This document shows, in pieces, positions 5,142-13,294 of a stretch of DNA of 21,593 nucleotides; the first letter of the stretch is position 1; each line of letters begins with the position of its first letter. This DNA is from JAVBNC01 sp031551765 (GTDB taxonomy: Bacteria > Desulfobacterota > Desulfovibrionia > Desulfovibrionales > Desulfovibrionaceae). The notes under the pieces are model-generated. The model worked only from the letters and a program-made list of their open reading frames with translations, ran no database searches and was not told where the DNA came from. The DNA is taken from assembly GCA_031551765.1 (NCBI GenBank), contig JAVBNC010000119.1, forward strand, positions 1 through 21,593. The letters are read 5' to 3'. A program made the position numbers and the translations under genes.

Positions 5142-7205
5142 TTACCGCCGCGAAAGCGCGGCGAGGCGTTCGCCGGCGCTTTGGGGTCTGGCAATGGGTT
5201 GCGGCCGGGGCCGGGCCTTGGGCTGTTCCGCCTCCGCCTTGGGGGCGGGCGGTTTTTTGTTGCGCAGGCCCAGTTCCCAGGCGGCCACGAGGCACATGAC
5301 CTCGCAGTCCCAGAAGTGGTTGGGCCGTTTTTTGGGGTTTTCCCAGATCAGGGTTTCCGGGTTGAAGGTTTCCGCGCACATTTCCTTGGCGTATTCGGCC
5401 AGGATGCCCGGAGAATCCGCCCCGCCCAGCCGGGGTTTGGTGTTTTCGTGCAGCCAGAACGCGCCGGGGTCGCCGGGCACGATGCCCAGCTTTTCCGCGA
5501 GATCGGACTTGAAAAAGGTGGTGTCCGCCCGGCGCAGCACCGGGGTGTGCGGGATGGCGGTTTTATGGCCCTTGGCGTTGGCGAAACCCGCGATGGGCGA
5601 ATAGGCCACCGGGGCGGCCAGGCTCTGTTTGCCCTGGTAGGCCATGGCCAGCGGCCAGCGGCCGCACCAGGCGTAGACCTGCTTGGTGCGGCCCGGCGCG
5701 CCCATGGCGTCGATGACCGCGGCTCGAACCTTGTATTCCCTGCCCGCCGGGTCCGGGTACACGCTTTTCCAGATCTGCTCGTCCAGAGTCTTGAAGGTGG
5801 CGGCCGTGCCCGCTTTGACCAGCCAGCTCTCCTCGTCCGAACCGTAGCCGAAGGCGCGGATGACGAAGCGGAAATACGCGGCCTGGGTATCTATGCCCGC
5901 CACCAGGGCGGCCACGCGCGGGAGCGGTTCGGACCGGCCGGGCAGGATGAGCGGGCCGGGCACGGTGCCGCGCGGGCGGTCGTCGCAAAGCGCGAGGATG
6001 GCATCCTCTTCCCTGGCCGCGTACTCCTCCGCCCAGGGCTCCGCCTTGTGGCTGTTCATGAAATCTTTGAGGTCCTTGAGGCGCTTGCTCTTCTGGTACT
6101 TGAGGAAGGCGGCGGCCACTTCCGACAGGGACACGAAATACGAGAGCCAGCTGGGGATATGGAAAGCGATTTTGCCTGGCTTGTGGGTTTCCAGGTGGGT
6201 GAAGAGTTCCAGGCCCGTGCCGCGTTCCAGCCACTGGCCGAGGCGCACGGCTTTGTTGCGGGCTTCGTCGTCCCACTGAGCTTCGCAATGCTCGCAACCA
6301 TACCAGGCCAGGCCCCCTTCCACGTCGCGCGGGTCGCGCACGGTTTCCGGCCAGCGGATATTGTCGAACTTCATGAGCTGCTGGCCGCCGCATTCCGGGC
6401 AGATGACGTGCCAGTCGAAACGGCAGTGGGCCTCTTCTTCAAAAGCCACGGTGATGGCGCCGGTTTCCGTGGTGGGCGTGGAAAGCTTGATGATGAGCCG
6501 CTTGCCGCGCCAGGTGATGGTGCGCTTTTCCGCGAGCGCCTCGGAGCTGGCTTCCCTGGTGCTGTCGATATATTTGTTCAGCTCGTCCAGGATGAGCAGG
6601 CGGATGGGGCGGGAACCCAGGCGCGATACCGAGCCGGACCAGCCGAGCAGGATGCTCATGTGCCGCAGGTTGACCCGGATGCTGGATTCCTCGTTGAGGT
6701 TGCCTTTCAGGTGCTTGCGCAGCCGGGGCGAATCCTCGAACATGGGTTTGATGCGGTCGTTGCAGATATCCCGCGCGGTGTCTTTATCCGGGTAGACCAC
6801 CATGGCCGGGCCGGGGAAGTGGTCCGCCGCGTGGCCGAGCATGTTGACGCAGGCATCCGTGACCCCGGTTTGCGGGGCCTTGCAGATGATGCCCGTCTCC
6901 ACGCCGGGGAAGCGCAGCGCATCCATGAGCGGCGCGAGATACGGCGAGAAGGTGTGTTTCCATTTGCCGGGGATGCTGGACAGGCGCACGTAACGGTGTT
7001 TGGCCGCCCAGTCCGAGGGGCTCTCCATTTTACGCTTGCGTAAGACCTGGCGTTCCGCTTCGGAGAAACGGAAGGAGCCGGAGACCGTGCCGCCGCAACG
7101 GGCCACGAGACCGCGCGGGAGCCAGGCGGGCATGGGGCCGTTGATGGCCAGGCGGGCCGGGCCGGAAGGCTGGTTACGCGTCGCCGTCGGCTGCGTCGTC
7201 GTCAT
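5142..7205 (-). CDS. Phage terminase large subunit, lambda gpA family
   Basis: From ATG 7205 the product has 687 residues (lambda gpA has 641). It is the ATP-driven motor and nuclease that cuts concatemers and pumps DNA through the portal. Visible elements are the P-loop region CKAPQTGVTD (108-117), Walker B RLLILDE (202-208), a zinc-finger pair CPEC (269-272) and CEHC (304-307), and nuclease-domain acids in AGIDTQ (Asp439), VIDAMG (Asp499) and the late NHFWDCE. The P-loop lacks the textbook GKS/T, as is usual for gpA-type ATPases. The frame stays open to 7349, but ATG 7205 overlaps the small terminase stop by 32 bases and starts the first terminase-like sequence. The C-terminus is Pro/Lys/Arg-rich. 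The gene looks intact. Confidence 0.93.
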   Translation of the reverse strand: MTTTQPTATRNQPSGPARLAINGPMPAWLPRGLVARCGGTVSGSFRFSEAERQVLRKRKMESPSDWAAKHRYVRLSSIPGKWKHTFSPYLAPLMDALRFPGVETGIICKAPQTGVTDACVNMLGHAADHFPGPAMVVYPDKDTARDICNDRIKPMFEDSPRLRKHLKGNLNEESSIRVNLRHMSILLGWSGSVSRLGSRPIRLLILDELNKYIDSTREASSEALAEKRTITWRGKRLIIKLSTPTTETGAITVAFEEEAHCRFDWHVICPECGGQQLMKFDNIRWPETVRDPRDVEGGLAWYGCEHCEAQWDDEARNKAVRLGQWLERGTGLELFTHLETHKPGKIAFHIPSWLSYFVSLSEVAAAFLKYQKSKRLKDLKDFMNSHKAEPWAEEYAAREEDAILALCDDRPRGTVPGPLILPGRSEPLPRVAALVAGIDTQAAYFRFVIRAFGYGSDEESWLVKAGTAATFKTLDEQIWKSVYPDPAGREYKVRAAVIDAMGAPGRTKQVYAWCGRWPLAMAYQGKQSLAAPVAYSPIAGFANAKGHKTAIPHTPVLRRADTTFFKSDLAEKLGIVPGDPGAFWLHENTKPRLGGADSPGILAEYAKEMCAETFNPETLIWENPKKRPNHFWDCEVMCLVAAWELGLRNKKPPAPKAEAEQPKARPRPQPIARPQSAGERLAALSRR

Positions 7206-7929
7206 CGCCAAGTTGCACCTCAAATTCCAGGTCTTTCGCATATTCGTTGCAGGCGGCGTCGATGAGCCGTTCCAGTTCCTGGGCCAGCAGGCGGGAACGG
7301 CGGGACTTGCCGCCGACCTTGGTGACCAGGTCCAGCGCCGCCTCTTCAATGGCGGCTTTCAGCCCCACGTTGAGGGCCACGGCGCGGGCGGCCAGCTCGT
7401 GGTCCACCTGTTCGCGCAGCACGTATTTGCCCTGCATGACGGCGGTTTTCAGCTCTTCCCGGTCGGCGGTGGCTTCCTTGATGCGGATTTCCGCCTCATC
7501 CTTGCGGCGCATGCGCTCTTCCGCCTCGCGGTTGCGGCCGTCGGGCGTGGTGGAGAGCGGGAGCGAGCCCGCGTAGCGGTCCACGTCCGTCTGGCGGAAG
7601 GCGCGGCCTTCCTTGCGCAGGAGGCCCTTTTTGACGTCCGCGTAGAGCTTGGACTTTTCGATCTGGCGGCCGCGCTCTTCCTGCAGGTAGCGCAGGACGT
7701 CGCCGGCGGTCTTGAAGGTGAGCTGGTCTTTTTTCTCCGGAGCCAGGGCGGCTTCCGCCTCATCCAGCATGGCCGAGGCGCGCTTGAGCGCCGCTAGGTT
7801 GGCGCTGCTGGCTTCTTTGGAGGCGGCCTTCTTGGCCAGTTCCTTGGCCTGCAGGAGCACGGGAATGTCCGTGCCCCTGCTTTTGGCGAGCAGCTCTTCC
7901 AAGCCGGGGATTTCCTTATCGTCTGCCAT
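7174..7929 (-). CDS. Probable terminase small subunit (Nu1-like DNA packaging protein)
   Basis: The 251-residue product lies directly before the large terminase gene and overlaps it. The central part (FKTAGDVLRYLQEERGRQIEKSKLYADVKKGLL, then FRQTDVDRYA) has the shape of the winged helix-turn-helix of Nu1-type small terminases, which recognise the packaging site. Flanking regions are long charged helices, probably coiled coil for oligomerisation. It ends in an acidic tail (GDDDDAADGDA). It is longer than lambda Nu1 (181). The start at ATG 7929 follows AGGAGGAG closely. A GTG three bases earlier is also possible. The assignment rests on position and fold pattern. Confidence 0.78.
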   Translation of the reverse strand: MADDKEIPGLEELLAKSRGTDIPVLLQAKELAKKAASKEASSANLAALKRASAMLDEAEAALAPEKKDQLTFKTAGDVLRYLQEERGRQIEKSKLYADVKKGLLRKEGRAFRQTDVDRYAGSLPLSTTPDGRNREAEERMRRKDEAEIRIKEATADREELKTAVMQGKYVLREQVDHELAARAVALNVGLKAAIEEAALDLVTKVGGKSRRSRLLAQELERLIDAACNEYAKDLEFEVQLGDDDDAADGDA

Positions 7930-7937
7930 CACTCCTC

Positions 7938-9270
7938 CTAGAGCAGTTCGTCGAAGAGTTTGCCGTCCGCTTCCCTCACCGCCTGTTTGCCGGTGAGGTT
8001 CTGCCAGCGGACGATGTCCGCCTGGACGTAGCGCGGGTCAAGTTCCATGGCATGGCAGACGCGGCCCAGGCGCTCGCAGGCGATGAGAGTGGAGCCCGAG
8101 CCGCTGAAGGGTTCGTACACGATGCCGCCGGTGCGGGAGGAATTGGACACGCCGGGCTCGATGAGCTCCACCGGCTTGGAGGTGGGATGGTCCGCGCTCT
8201 TGCGCGGTTTGGGAACGTGCAGGACGGTGCCGGGCAGTTCCTCTATACGGATATTCTCGCCGGTCAGGCGATGCAGAGCGCCGTCCAGCAGCAGGGTCCA
8301 GGAGCCGTCCTCTTGTTGCACGGCCGCCGGGAGCTTGGCGTCCAGCAGGGTTTTCTGCTTGCGGTTGCCGTACCACTTGTGCCCCCCCCCCAAGCTTCCA
8401 GCCGTAGAGGATGGGCTCATGCTGCCAGTGGTAATCCGCCCGGCTGAGAACGGCCTGCCCCTTGGCCCAGATGAGGCAGGAGGCGAAACGGAAGCCCGCC
8501 TGGCGGAAGATGCGCCGGAAGGCCATGCCGTCGCCCGCCTCCGAATGGCAGACGTAGGCGGCGCCGCCCGGAACGAGCACCTCGTGCATGCGCTGCATGG
8601 CGGAGAGCAGGAAGGATTCGAACTCCTCCGGGCTCATTTTGTCGTTTTTGATCTTCCCGGCCTTGCCCTCGTAGTCCACGTTGTAGGGCGGGTCGGCCCA
8701 GACCATGGCCGCGGGCTTGCCCGCCATGAGCCGCCCCACGTCGAGGGAACTGCACGAATCACCGCAGAGCAGGCGGTGACGGCCCAGGAGCCAGAGTTCC
8801 CCCTCGCGGACCACGGGGGCCGCGGGAACCTGCGGCAGGGCGTTGGGGTCTTTTTCCGTGGCCGCCGCTTCCCTGATCAGCTTGTCCAGCTCGTGCTGGT
8901 CAAAGCCGGTCAGGGTGATGTCGTAGCTTTCCGCGACCAGGGCCGCGATTTCCGAGGCCAGGAGGTCATCGTCCCAGGCGGCCCAGGTGGCGGAGCGGTT
9001 GACCAGCAGGCGGAAGGCGCGGATTTGCTCCGGGCTCATATCGTCGGCCAGGGCCACGGGCACGTGCGTCAGCCCCAGAGACAGGGCGGCTTTCAAGCGC
9101 AGGTGGCCGTCCACCAGTTCCCCGGAAGCGCAAGCCAGCACGGGCAGGCGGAAGCCGAACTCCTTGATGGCGGCGGCCATGCGCTCCACCGCGTGGTCGT
9201 TCTTGCGCGGGTTGTCGGCGTAGGGGATGAGGCGTTCTATGGGCCAAGTTTCGATGGTCATTTTATGCAT
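7938..9270 (-). pseudogene. ParB-domain DNA methyltransferase, out of frame at a 10-G tract (possibly phase-variable)
   Basis: Start ATG 9270 follows AGGAGG by six bases. Residues about 5-95 form a ParB/Srx-like domain (LIPYADNPRKND, then GELVDGHLRLKAAL). Then comes a beta-class N6-adenine/N4-cytosine methyltransferase with the catalytic motif DPPYN (193-197). At residues 293-296 the minus-strand G tract (8391-8382) holds ten Gs. With nine, the frame reads WKLGGGHKWYG and runs to the stop at 7938 as a 443-residue protein including the SAM-binding motif EPFSGSGST and the closing AMELDPRYVQADI. With ten, translation yields a 410-residue product ending at 8038 that lacks the SAM site. The gene overlaps the primase stop by eight bases. 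It may be a true frameshift, an OFF phase of a switch, or a sequence error. Confidence 0.85.
8382..8391. repeat. Homopolymer tract of ten C/G inside the methyltransferase gene
   Basis: Ten consecutive C on the plus strand (G on the coding strand) lie exactly where the two halves of the methyltransferase change frame. Nine would restore one continuous reading frame. Poly-G tracts of this length are classic slippage sites. Confidence 0.95.
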
Positions 9271-10810
9271 GGACGACCTCCTGGGGCGCGAGCATTTGCG
9301 GGGAAAGCAGAAAATCCAGCAGGCAGAAATGGTGCCCGGCGCAGCGCGCGCAGTCTTTGTGGTAGCGCCAGTGCCAGGTTGGCTTGGTTTTCGGGCAGGG
9401 GATGAGCAGATCGGAGGAAACTTTCTGGCCCGCGAAAGCCCGGCGCAGGTAGGGCACAGTGACGCCGCAGTCGGGCGGCAGGACGGCTTCATCAAGCGAG
9501 GTGCTCGGCCCGGCTTTTTCCCAGCGGCGTGAGCCTCGCGGCGACTGCGGGCGCTCCTGTTGCGGAGCCAGAGACGGCGCGGGCGGGGCCTGCCGTTCCC
9601 CATCCCCCTGCGGCTGTGGCCCAGAAGGCGCGGCTCCCAGGCTCCCCGGACCGGCGAAATCCAGCGACGCGGGAAGGCCCGCGCGCACCCATTCGGCCAG
9701 ATCGACGCCGGCCTTGAACGCATCGCCGGGGTCTTTGCCCACAGGCACGGGCCAGCGCCTGGCCTGGGGGTAGTGTTTCTTCCACCATTCCCAGCCATGG
9801 AAGCCGGGGCGCTTGCCCTTTTCGTCCGGGGGGTCGAAGTCCAGCGCCACCAGGATGAGGGGCGAGGCGGCCAGGAGCTTGTGCGCGGCAGCGTCCGGCT
9901 TGCCCACGTTGGTCAGGGCGGCCAGTGCGCCGATGCGGCCAGAGCAGGCGTGGTGCACGGCGATGGCGTCCAGCTCCGCTTCCGTGACCACCCACACGGC
10001 CAGGGACGGCGTGACCCCGGACGGCGCGAGGGCCATGGGAGCCTTGCCGCCGCCGGTGAGCAGCATGTATTTTGAATCGCCTTTTTTCACGTCGCCCTTG
10101 GGGCGGCGGATGCGGACGCGGTGGGCTTCCTGCTGGTCCGCCCAGGAGGGGTGCCAGAGCGGAATGGTGAAGCCGCGCGGAATCCAGAGCGACTGGTAGC
10201 GGGACTTGGTGCCGTCATCGTTGAGCTTGTCCGGCAGGTCAAAGGCGGATCGGGCGCGGTAGAGGCAGGCGCCGGTCTTTTTGTCTTCCGCCTGCAGGTA
10301 GCCCAGGCGGTATTGCTCTACGGCGGCGCGGGGAAGACCGCGGGAAGCGAGGTATTCCAGGGCGCGGGGGTATTCCAGCAGCTGCGCGTGGGCTTCCTGC
10401 GCCAATTTTGTCGCCTGGGCGCGCCATTTTTCCGAGGGCAGCGGCCATTCCGTGGGCGTCCACGTCTGTTCCTGGGAGCGGGGCGCGCACAGCGGGCGCA
10501 GGCGGCGGGAACTTTCATCCAGCTCTATGCGCAGTTCCTTGCAGGCGGCGGTAAAAGTGAGGCCGTCCGCGAACATCAGCAGGCTGATAACGTCGCCGGT
10601 TTTGTCGCACTGGCGGCACCACCAGGTGCCGGGCAGCCCCGCCTTTTGCGCGGCGGCCCCGCCGTCCTGGTTCGGCCAGGAGCGGAAGCGGTCATCCCCG
10701 CCGCAGACCGGACAAGGGGAGCACCACTCCCCGCCCTTGGCCATGCTGATGTGGCGGACCTTGTCGGGGTTCACGCGGCGGCGCAGGATGTCCAGGATGA
10801 GCTCGGTCAT
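9263..10810 (-). CDS. Phage primase with zinc ribbon and TOPRIM domain
   Basis: The 515-residue product has an N-terminal zinc ribbon of the phage gp4/P4-alpha primase type (CPVCGGDDRF at 33-42, CRQC at 65-68) and a TOPRIM fold with VVTEAELDAIA (catalytic acid near 277-279) and VALDFDPPDEKG (Asp324, Asp326), the metal-binding acids used to make RNA primers. The C-terminal part is Pro/Gln-rich, then carries a Cys/His cluster (CPKTKPTWHWRYHKDCARCAGHHFC) that may bind another zinc; this is quoted only to locate it near the end. The start at ATG 10810 follows GGGAGG by seven bases and overlaps the upstream stop as ATGA. Helicase and primase are on separate proteins here, unlike P4 alpha, and should work together in phage DNA replication. 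Confidence 0.87.
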   Translation of the reverse strand: MTELILDILRRRVNPDKVRHISMAKGGEWCSPCPVCGGDDRFRSWPNQDGGAAAQKAGLPGTWWCRQCDKTGDVISLLMFADGLTFTAACKELRIELDESSRRLRPLCAPRSQEQTWTPTEWPLPSEKWRAQATKLAQEAHAQLLEYPRALEYLASRGLPRAAVEQYRLGYLQAEDKKTGACLYRARSAFDLPDKLNDDGTKSRYQSLWIPRGFTIPLWHPSWADQQEAHRVRIRRPKGDVKKGDSKYMLLTGGGKAPMALAPSGVTPSLAVWVVTEAELDAIAVHHACSGRIGALAALTNVGKPDAAAHKLLAASPLILVALDFDPPDEKGKRPGFHGWEWWKKHYPQARRWPVPVGKDPGDAFKAGVDLAEWVRAGLPASLDFAGPGSLGAAPSGPQPQGDGERQAPPAPSLAPQQERPQSPRGSRRWEKAGPSTSLDEAVLPPDCGVTVPYLRRAFAGQKVSSDLLIPCPKTKPTWHWRYHKDCARCAGHHFCLLDFLLSPQMLAPQEVVHA

Positions 10811-11061
10811 GGGGCAACCTCCCAAGTTCCCGAGGTCCGGTTCAAGCTCCCGTATCCTATCTCCCCTTCCTTCTTATCTTTTTTATATGGATGGGAGGAT
10901 GGGAGATTAGGCAGTACAATCGCGCGCGCGACCCCACCCCCCCTCATGTGCGTAGGACCTGCGGGGGAAGCTCCCAAGCTCCCAGGCGCTTGCCGCACTA
11001 AGGGCGCGTGACTGCCCAACATGGGAGAGGCCGGGATGTTGGGAGGATAGGCGCGGGTCAT
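10807..11061 (-). CDS. Small proline/glycine-rich protein of unknown function between helicase and primase
   Basis: The 84-residue frame starts at ATG 11061 and ends at TGA 10807-10809. At both ends it overlaps its neighbour by exactly ATGA: with the helicase stop and with the primase start. A GGGAGG precedes the start at good spacing. This double coupling is better evidence for a real gene than its composition, which is low complexity (MTRAYPPNIPASPMLGSH at the start, then PGSLGASPAG, later LPNLPSSHPYKKDKKEGEIGYG). No known domain is recognised. The underlying DNA repeats CTCCCA-type words and includes an AT-rich patch, so the segment could also be a replication origin that happens to keep the frame open. 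Confidence 0.6.
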   Translation of the reverse strand: MTRAYPPNIPASPMLGSHAPLVRQAPGSLGASPAGPTHMRGGGVARAIVLPNLPSSHPYKKDKKEGEIGYGSLNRTSGTWEVAP

Positions 11062-12662
11062 GAGCGCCTCCCGGATTTTTTCTTCTCTTCCTCTTCCAGG
11101 AACGCGGCGTACTCCTGGGCGGTTTCGTCCTTGATGGCCACGCCCTTGTAGAACATGACGTTGCTTTTTTTGCTGGGGAAGCCGCGCTTCTCCAAGGTCT
11201 GAATGACCTTTTTCGGGGAGAAGCCGCCGGACCAGCCCAGCGACTTTTTGCACCACCAGTTGAGCACGGCCACGAACCTGGAAACAGCCGTCTCGTATTC
11301 CCATTCGTAGCCGTCCCCTGGCGGTTCCTCCAAGAGGCAGCAGTCCTGCAGGAACACGCCGATCTCGTCGAACTGTTCCCGCTGCTCGGCCGTGTAGGCC
11401 GTGACCTTCTCCGGAGGGGCGAGGCCCTGGGCAAGGAAGTCCATGCAGCCCTCCACCAGGCGGGCCAGGATGCCGGGCCCCTCTTCGCAAAGTTTAGTGT
11501 ACATTTTGGGGTCGCGTGGGCGCTCGTCCGGGGCGGAGGGTTTGTCCACGAAACGGATGGGCCAATGAACGGCATGCAGGCGGCTCCAGAACGCGTCATC
11601 GTCCGCTTTCATGCGCGGCAGTTCGTTGGTCAGGAAGAACAGGAGATGGGTCTGGTTCCAGGTGGTCATCAATTTATCCTGCAGGCCGCGCGCGGTGATG
11701 GCCGAGTCGCCCGTCAGGTCCTTGATTTTGGCCATGGCAATGCGCTGGTTGGATTCGCCCTCGGAGGCGAAGGCGAACTTGGCGCCGCGCAGGGCCATGA
11801 TGTCCGGCTCTGGCTGGGAGCCGGAGCGCTGGAAGGACTGCTGCAACAGGAGCGCCGTGGGCACCTTGATGGATAGCTTGCCGCCGAGGTGGCGCCGAAT
11901 GACCTTCATCAGGGTATCTTTGCCGTTGCGGCCGCGCGGGCCGTGGAAGATGGCCCACACGCCTTCCCCCCGGTAGCCGAGAAGCCCGTAGCCCAGGAGG
12001 CGGAGCATGTAGCGGACCATGACTTCGTCACCGTCGAAGCTGGACGAGAGGAACTGGTCGAAGGCCGGGGAGGGTTCGTCCAGGCCCTTCCATTCCGTGG
12101 GGCAGGAGTTCAGGAGGTACTGCTCCGGCTTGCCGTCCGAGAGGATGCCGGTGCGCAGGTCCACCACGCCGTTGGGTGTGGCGAGGAGGTATTCCTGGCA
12201 GTCCAGCTGCTCGCCGTCCTCTATGTACATGGGGTGGTCGGTGAGCTGCAGCGTGGCTTCCAGCACGCGCTCGCGCGCGGGGGTGTCGCGCAAAAGGTTC
12301 AGGCGCTTGCGGACTTCCTTCATCAGGACGGAGCCGGGCTCTTCGTCGGACTCCGCGAGGATGCGTTCGTACTCTGTGCACACGGTGGTCACGGCGGTCT
12401 TCGCGCGGATGTTCTCGATATCGTCCAGCCAGTGGTGGCCCTTCCAGTACAGCCAGCGGCCCCAGTTCTTTACATAGATGAAGCGGCCGCGGTTCAGGGC
12501 TTCGAAAAGTTGGGCGTCGCCCATCCTGCTGTGCCAGAGGCACTGGATGACGAAGTCCAGCGGGAGCCGCGTGTTTTTTTGTTCCGCGGGCGGCGCGGAG
12601 GCTGCCTCTTCGGCCACGCGGGCCTCGACCATAGCTTTGATGTCGGGCTTGCTGTCGCTCAT
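11058..12662 (-). CDS. Phage replicative helicase, SF3 type (D5/P4-primase C-terminal family)
   Basis: The 534-residue product has the D5-N/P4 helicase layout. The N-terminal region includes YLLATPNGVVDLRTG (about 158-172), the conserved lead-in of this family. The SF3 core follows: Walker A GPRGRNGKDT (241-250), Walker B AKFAFASEGE (294-303) and motif C FFLTNELPRMKADDDAFWSRL-like segment (342-362), with Asn346 as sensor. A winged-helix-like C-terminus (SPKKVIQTLEKRGFPSKK) may bind the origin. There is no N-terminal primase domain, which is supplied by the separate primase downstream. GAAGGAG precedes ATG 12662. It is the first gene of the visible prophage and is next to the tRNA-Val boundary. 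Confidence 0.92.
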   Translation of the reverse strand: MSDSKPDIKAMVEARVAEEAASAPPAEQKNTRLPLDFVIQCLWHSRMGDAQLFEALNRGRFIYVKNWGRWLYWKGHHWLDDIENIRAKTAVTTVCTEYERILAESDEEPGSVLMKEVRKRLNLLRDTPARERVLEATLQLTDHPMYIEDGEQLDCQEYLLATPNGVVDLRTGILSDGKPEQYLLNSCPTEWKGLDEPSPAFDQFLSSSFDGDEVMVRYMLRLLGYGLLGYRGEGVWAIFHGPRGRNGKDTLMKVIRRHLGGKLSIKVPTALLLQQSFQRSGSQPEPDIMALRGAKFAFASEGESNQRIAMAKIKDLTGDSAITARGLQDKLMTTWNQTHLLFFLTNELPRMKADDDAFWSRLHAVHWPIRFVDKPSAPDERPRDPKMYTKLCEEGPGILARLVEGCMDFLAQGLAPPEKVTAYTAEQREQFDEIGVFLQDCCLLEEPPGDGYEWEYETAVSRFVAVLNWWCKKSLGWSGGFSPKKVIQTLEKRGFPSKKSNVMFYKGVAIKDETAQEYAAFLEEEEKKKSGRRS

Positions 12663-13071
12663 GCGGCCGCTCCTTCAGCGAGAGGTGCAGGGAAAAACCT
12701 TCCATTTTTCCGCGAGGAAATTCCATCCAACACGCACGAAGGCCGGGATGCAGCCACCCTCACGCCAAAATACCGACGGGAAGGACCCGTGAGGCAGGGG
12801 GCGAGCATGGGAGCTTTTGGCGTGTCTCTTAAGAAAAGGGGTGAGAGGGGGCGGGGGCGCGCGCCCTTCTGGACGGGCTTCGCCCTTAAAAGGAAGCGCC
12901 CGCAAAGATCCCTAACGGCGGTCAGCGGTGACGCACAAGGCTTCCGTTGGCCACAGGGCTTTGCGGGCGCACATACAGATGATGCAATCCAAGGAGCAGA
13001 CGGGAAGATCGCCGGGCGATGGGTATCCCTAGAATGTCCGGCAAATGTTAGCGGGATGATAGCGGCAACAG
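12663..13071. other. Gene-free prophage/host boundary region with strong dyad symmetry
   Basis: No frame here has a believable start, ribosome site or recognisable product. The main feature is a perfect 12-base inverted repeat, GCGCCCGCAAAG (12896-12907) and CTTTGCGGGCGC (12959-12970), with inner pairs AACGG/CCGTT and GTCA/TGAC, so the 75 bases between can fold into one branched hairpin. A GGGC-TTC-GCCC mini-hairpin lies at about 12875-12885. The region should contain the helicase promoter, but no clear -35/-10 pair was found. One prophage end probably lies here. Confidence 0.6.
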
Positions 13072-13104
13072 AAAAGGGATTACACCCTAATAAGGTGTAA
13101 CCCC
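13072..13104 (-). terminator. Intrinsic terminator of the tRNA-Val gene
   Basis: On the minus strand GGGGTTACACC and GGTGTAATCCC pair around TTATTA-type loop bases, with one mismatched or bulged base, followed by TTTTC. It starts 11 bases after the encoded CCA end of the tRNA. Confidence 0.8.
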
Positions 13105-13114
13105 TTGAAATTGC

Positions 13115-13190
13115 TGGTGGGCAGTACAGGACTTGAACCTGTGGCCCCCGCCGTGTGAAGGCGGTGCTCTACCAGCTGAGCTAACTGCCC
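13115..13190 (-). tRNA. tRNA-Val (anticodon CAC), CCA encoded
   Basis: The minus strand folds as a standard tRNA: acceptor stem GGGCAGT/ACTGCCC, D arm TAGCTCAGCTGGTAGAGC, anticodon stem CCGCC/GGCGG with loop TTCACAC (anticodon CAC, reading GUG), and T arm with GTTCAAGTC. The discriminator A at 13118 is followed by CCA (13117-13115). It has its own promoter and terminator. The 3' end faces the prophage, making it a candidate attachment site, although no second copy of the 3' end is present in the window to prove it. Confidence 0.97.
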
Positions 13191-13205
13191 GTTGACCGGA
13201 CCCGC

Positions 13206-13234
13206 GTTATAGAAAATACGGGCCTGCCTGTCAA
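13206..13234 (-). promoter_or_regulatory. Consensus sigma-70 promoter of tRNA-Val
   Basis: On the minus strand TTGACA (13234-13229) and TATAAC (13211-13206) are separated by exactly 17 bases. The -10 box ends 15 bases before the mature tRNA 5' end, leaving a short leader. Confidence 0.9.
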
Positions 13235-13294
13235 GCCGCAGATCAAAAGATCGCGCGAAAAATCACAGGATCCGCGTCCCGCTTGCCTTTTCCG

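Noticed and set aside
4726..5379. Possible 217-codon minus-strand gene through the hairpin cluster (MRACIVAGDSLPGG...)
   Set aside because: It runs out of frame through the HTH gene and into terL, and its composition follows the hairpin DNA. A short peptide from the internal ATG near 5080 cannot be excluded.
5181..7043. 620-codon open frame on the plus strand opposite the large terminase
   Set aside because: It is a shadow of the GC-rich terminase gene: Gly/Arg/Ala-rich composition, no ribosome site, no domain, whereas the opposite strand carries clear motifs.
12675..12905. 76-codon minus-strand frame upstream of the helicase
   Set aside because: It starts at TTG without a ribosome site, has Pro/Arg-rich filler composition and no domain.
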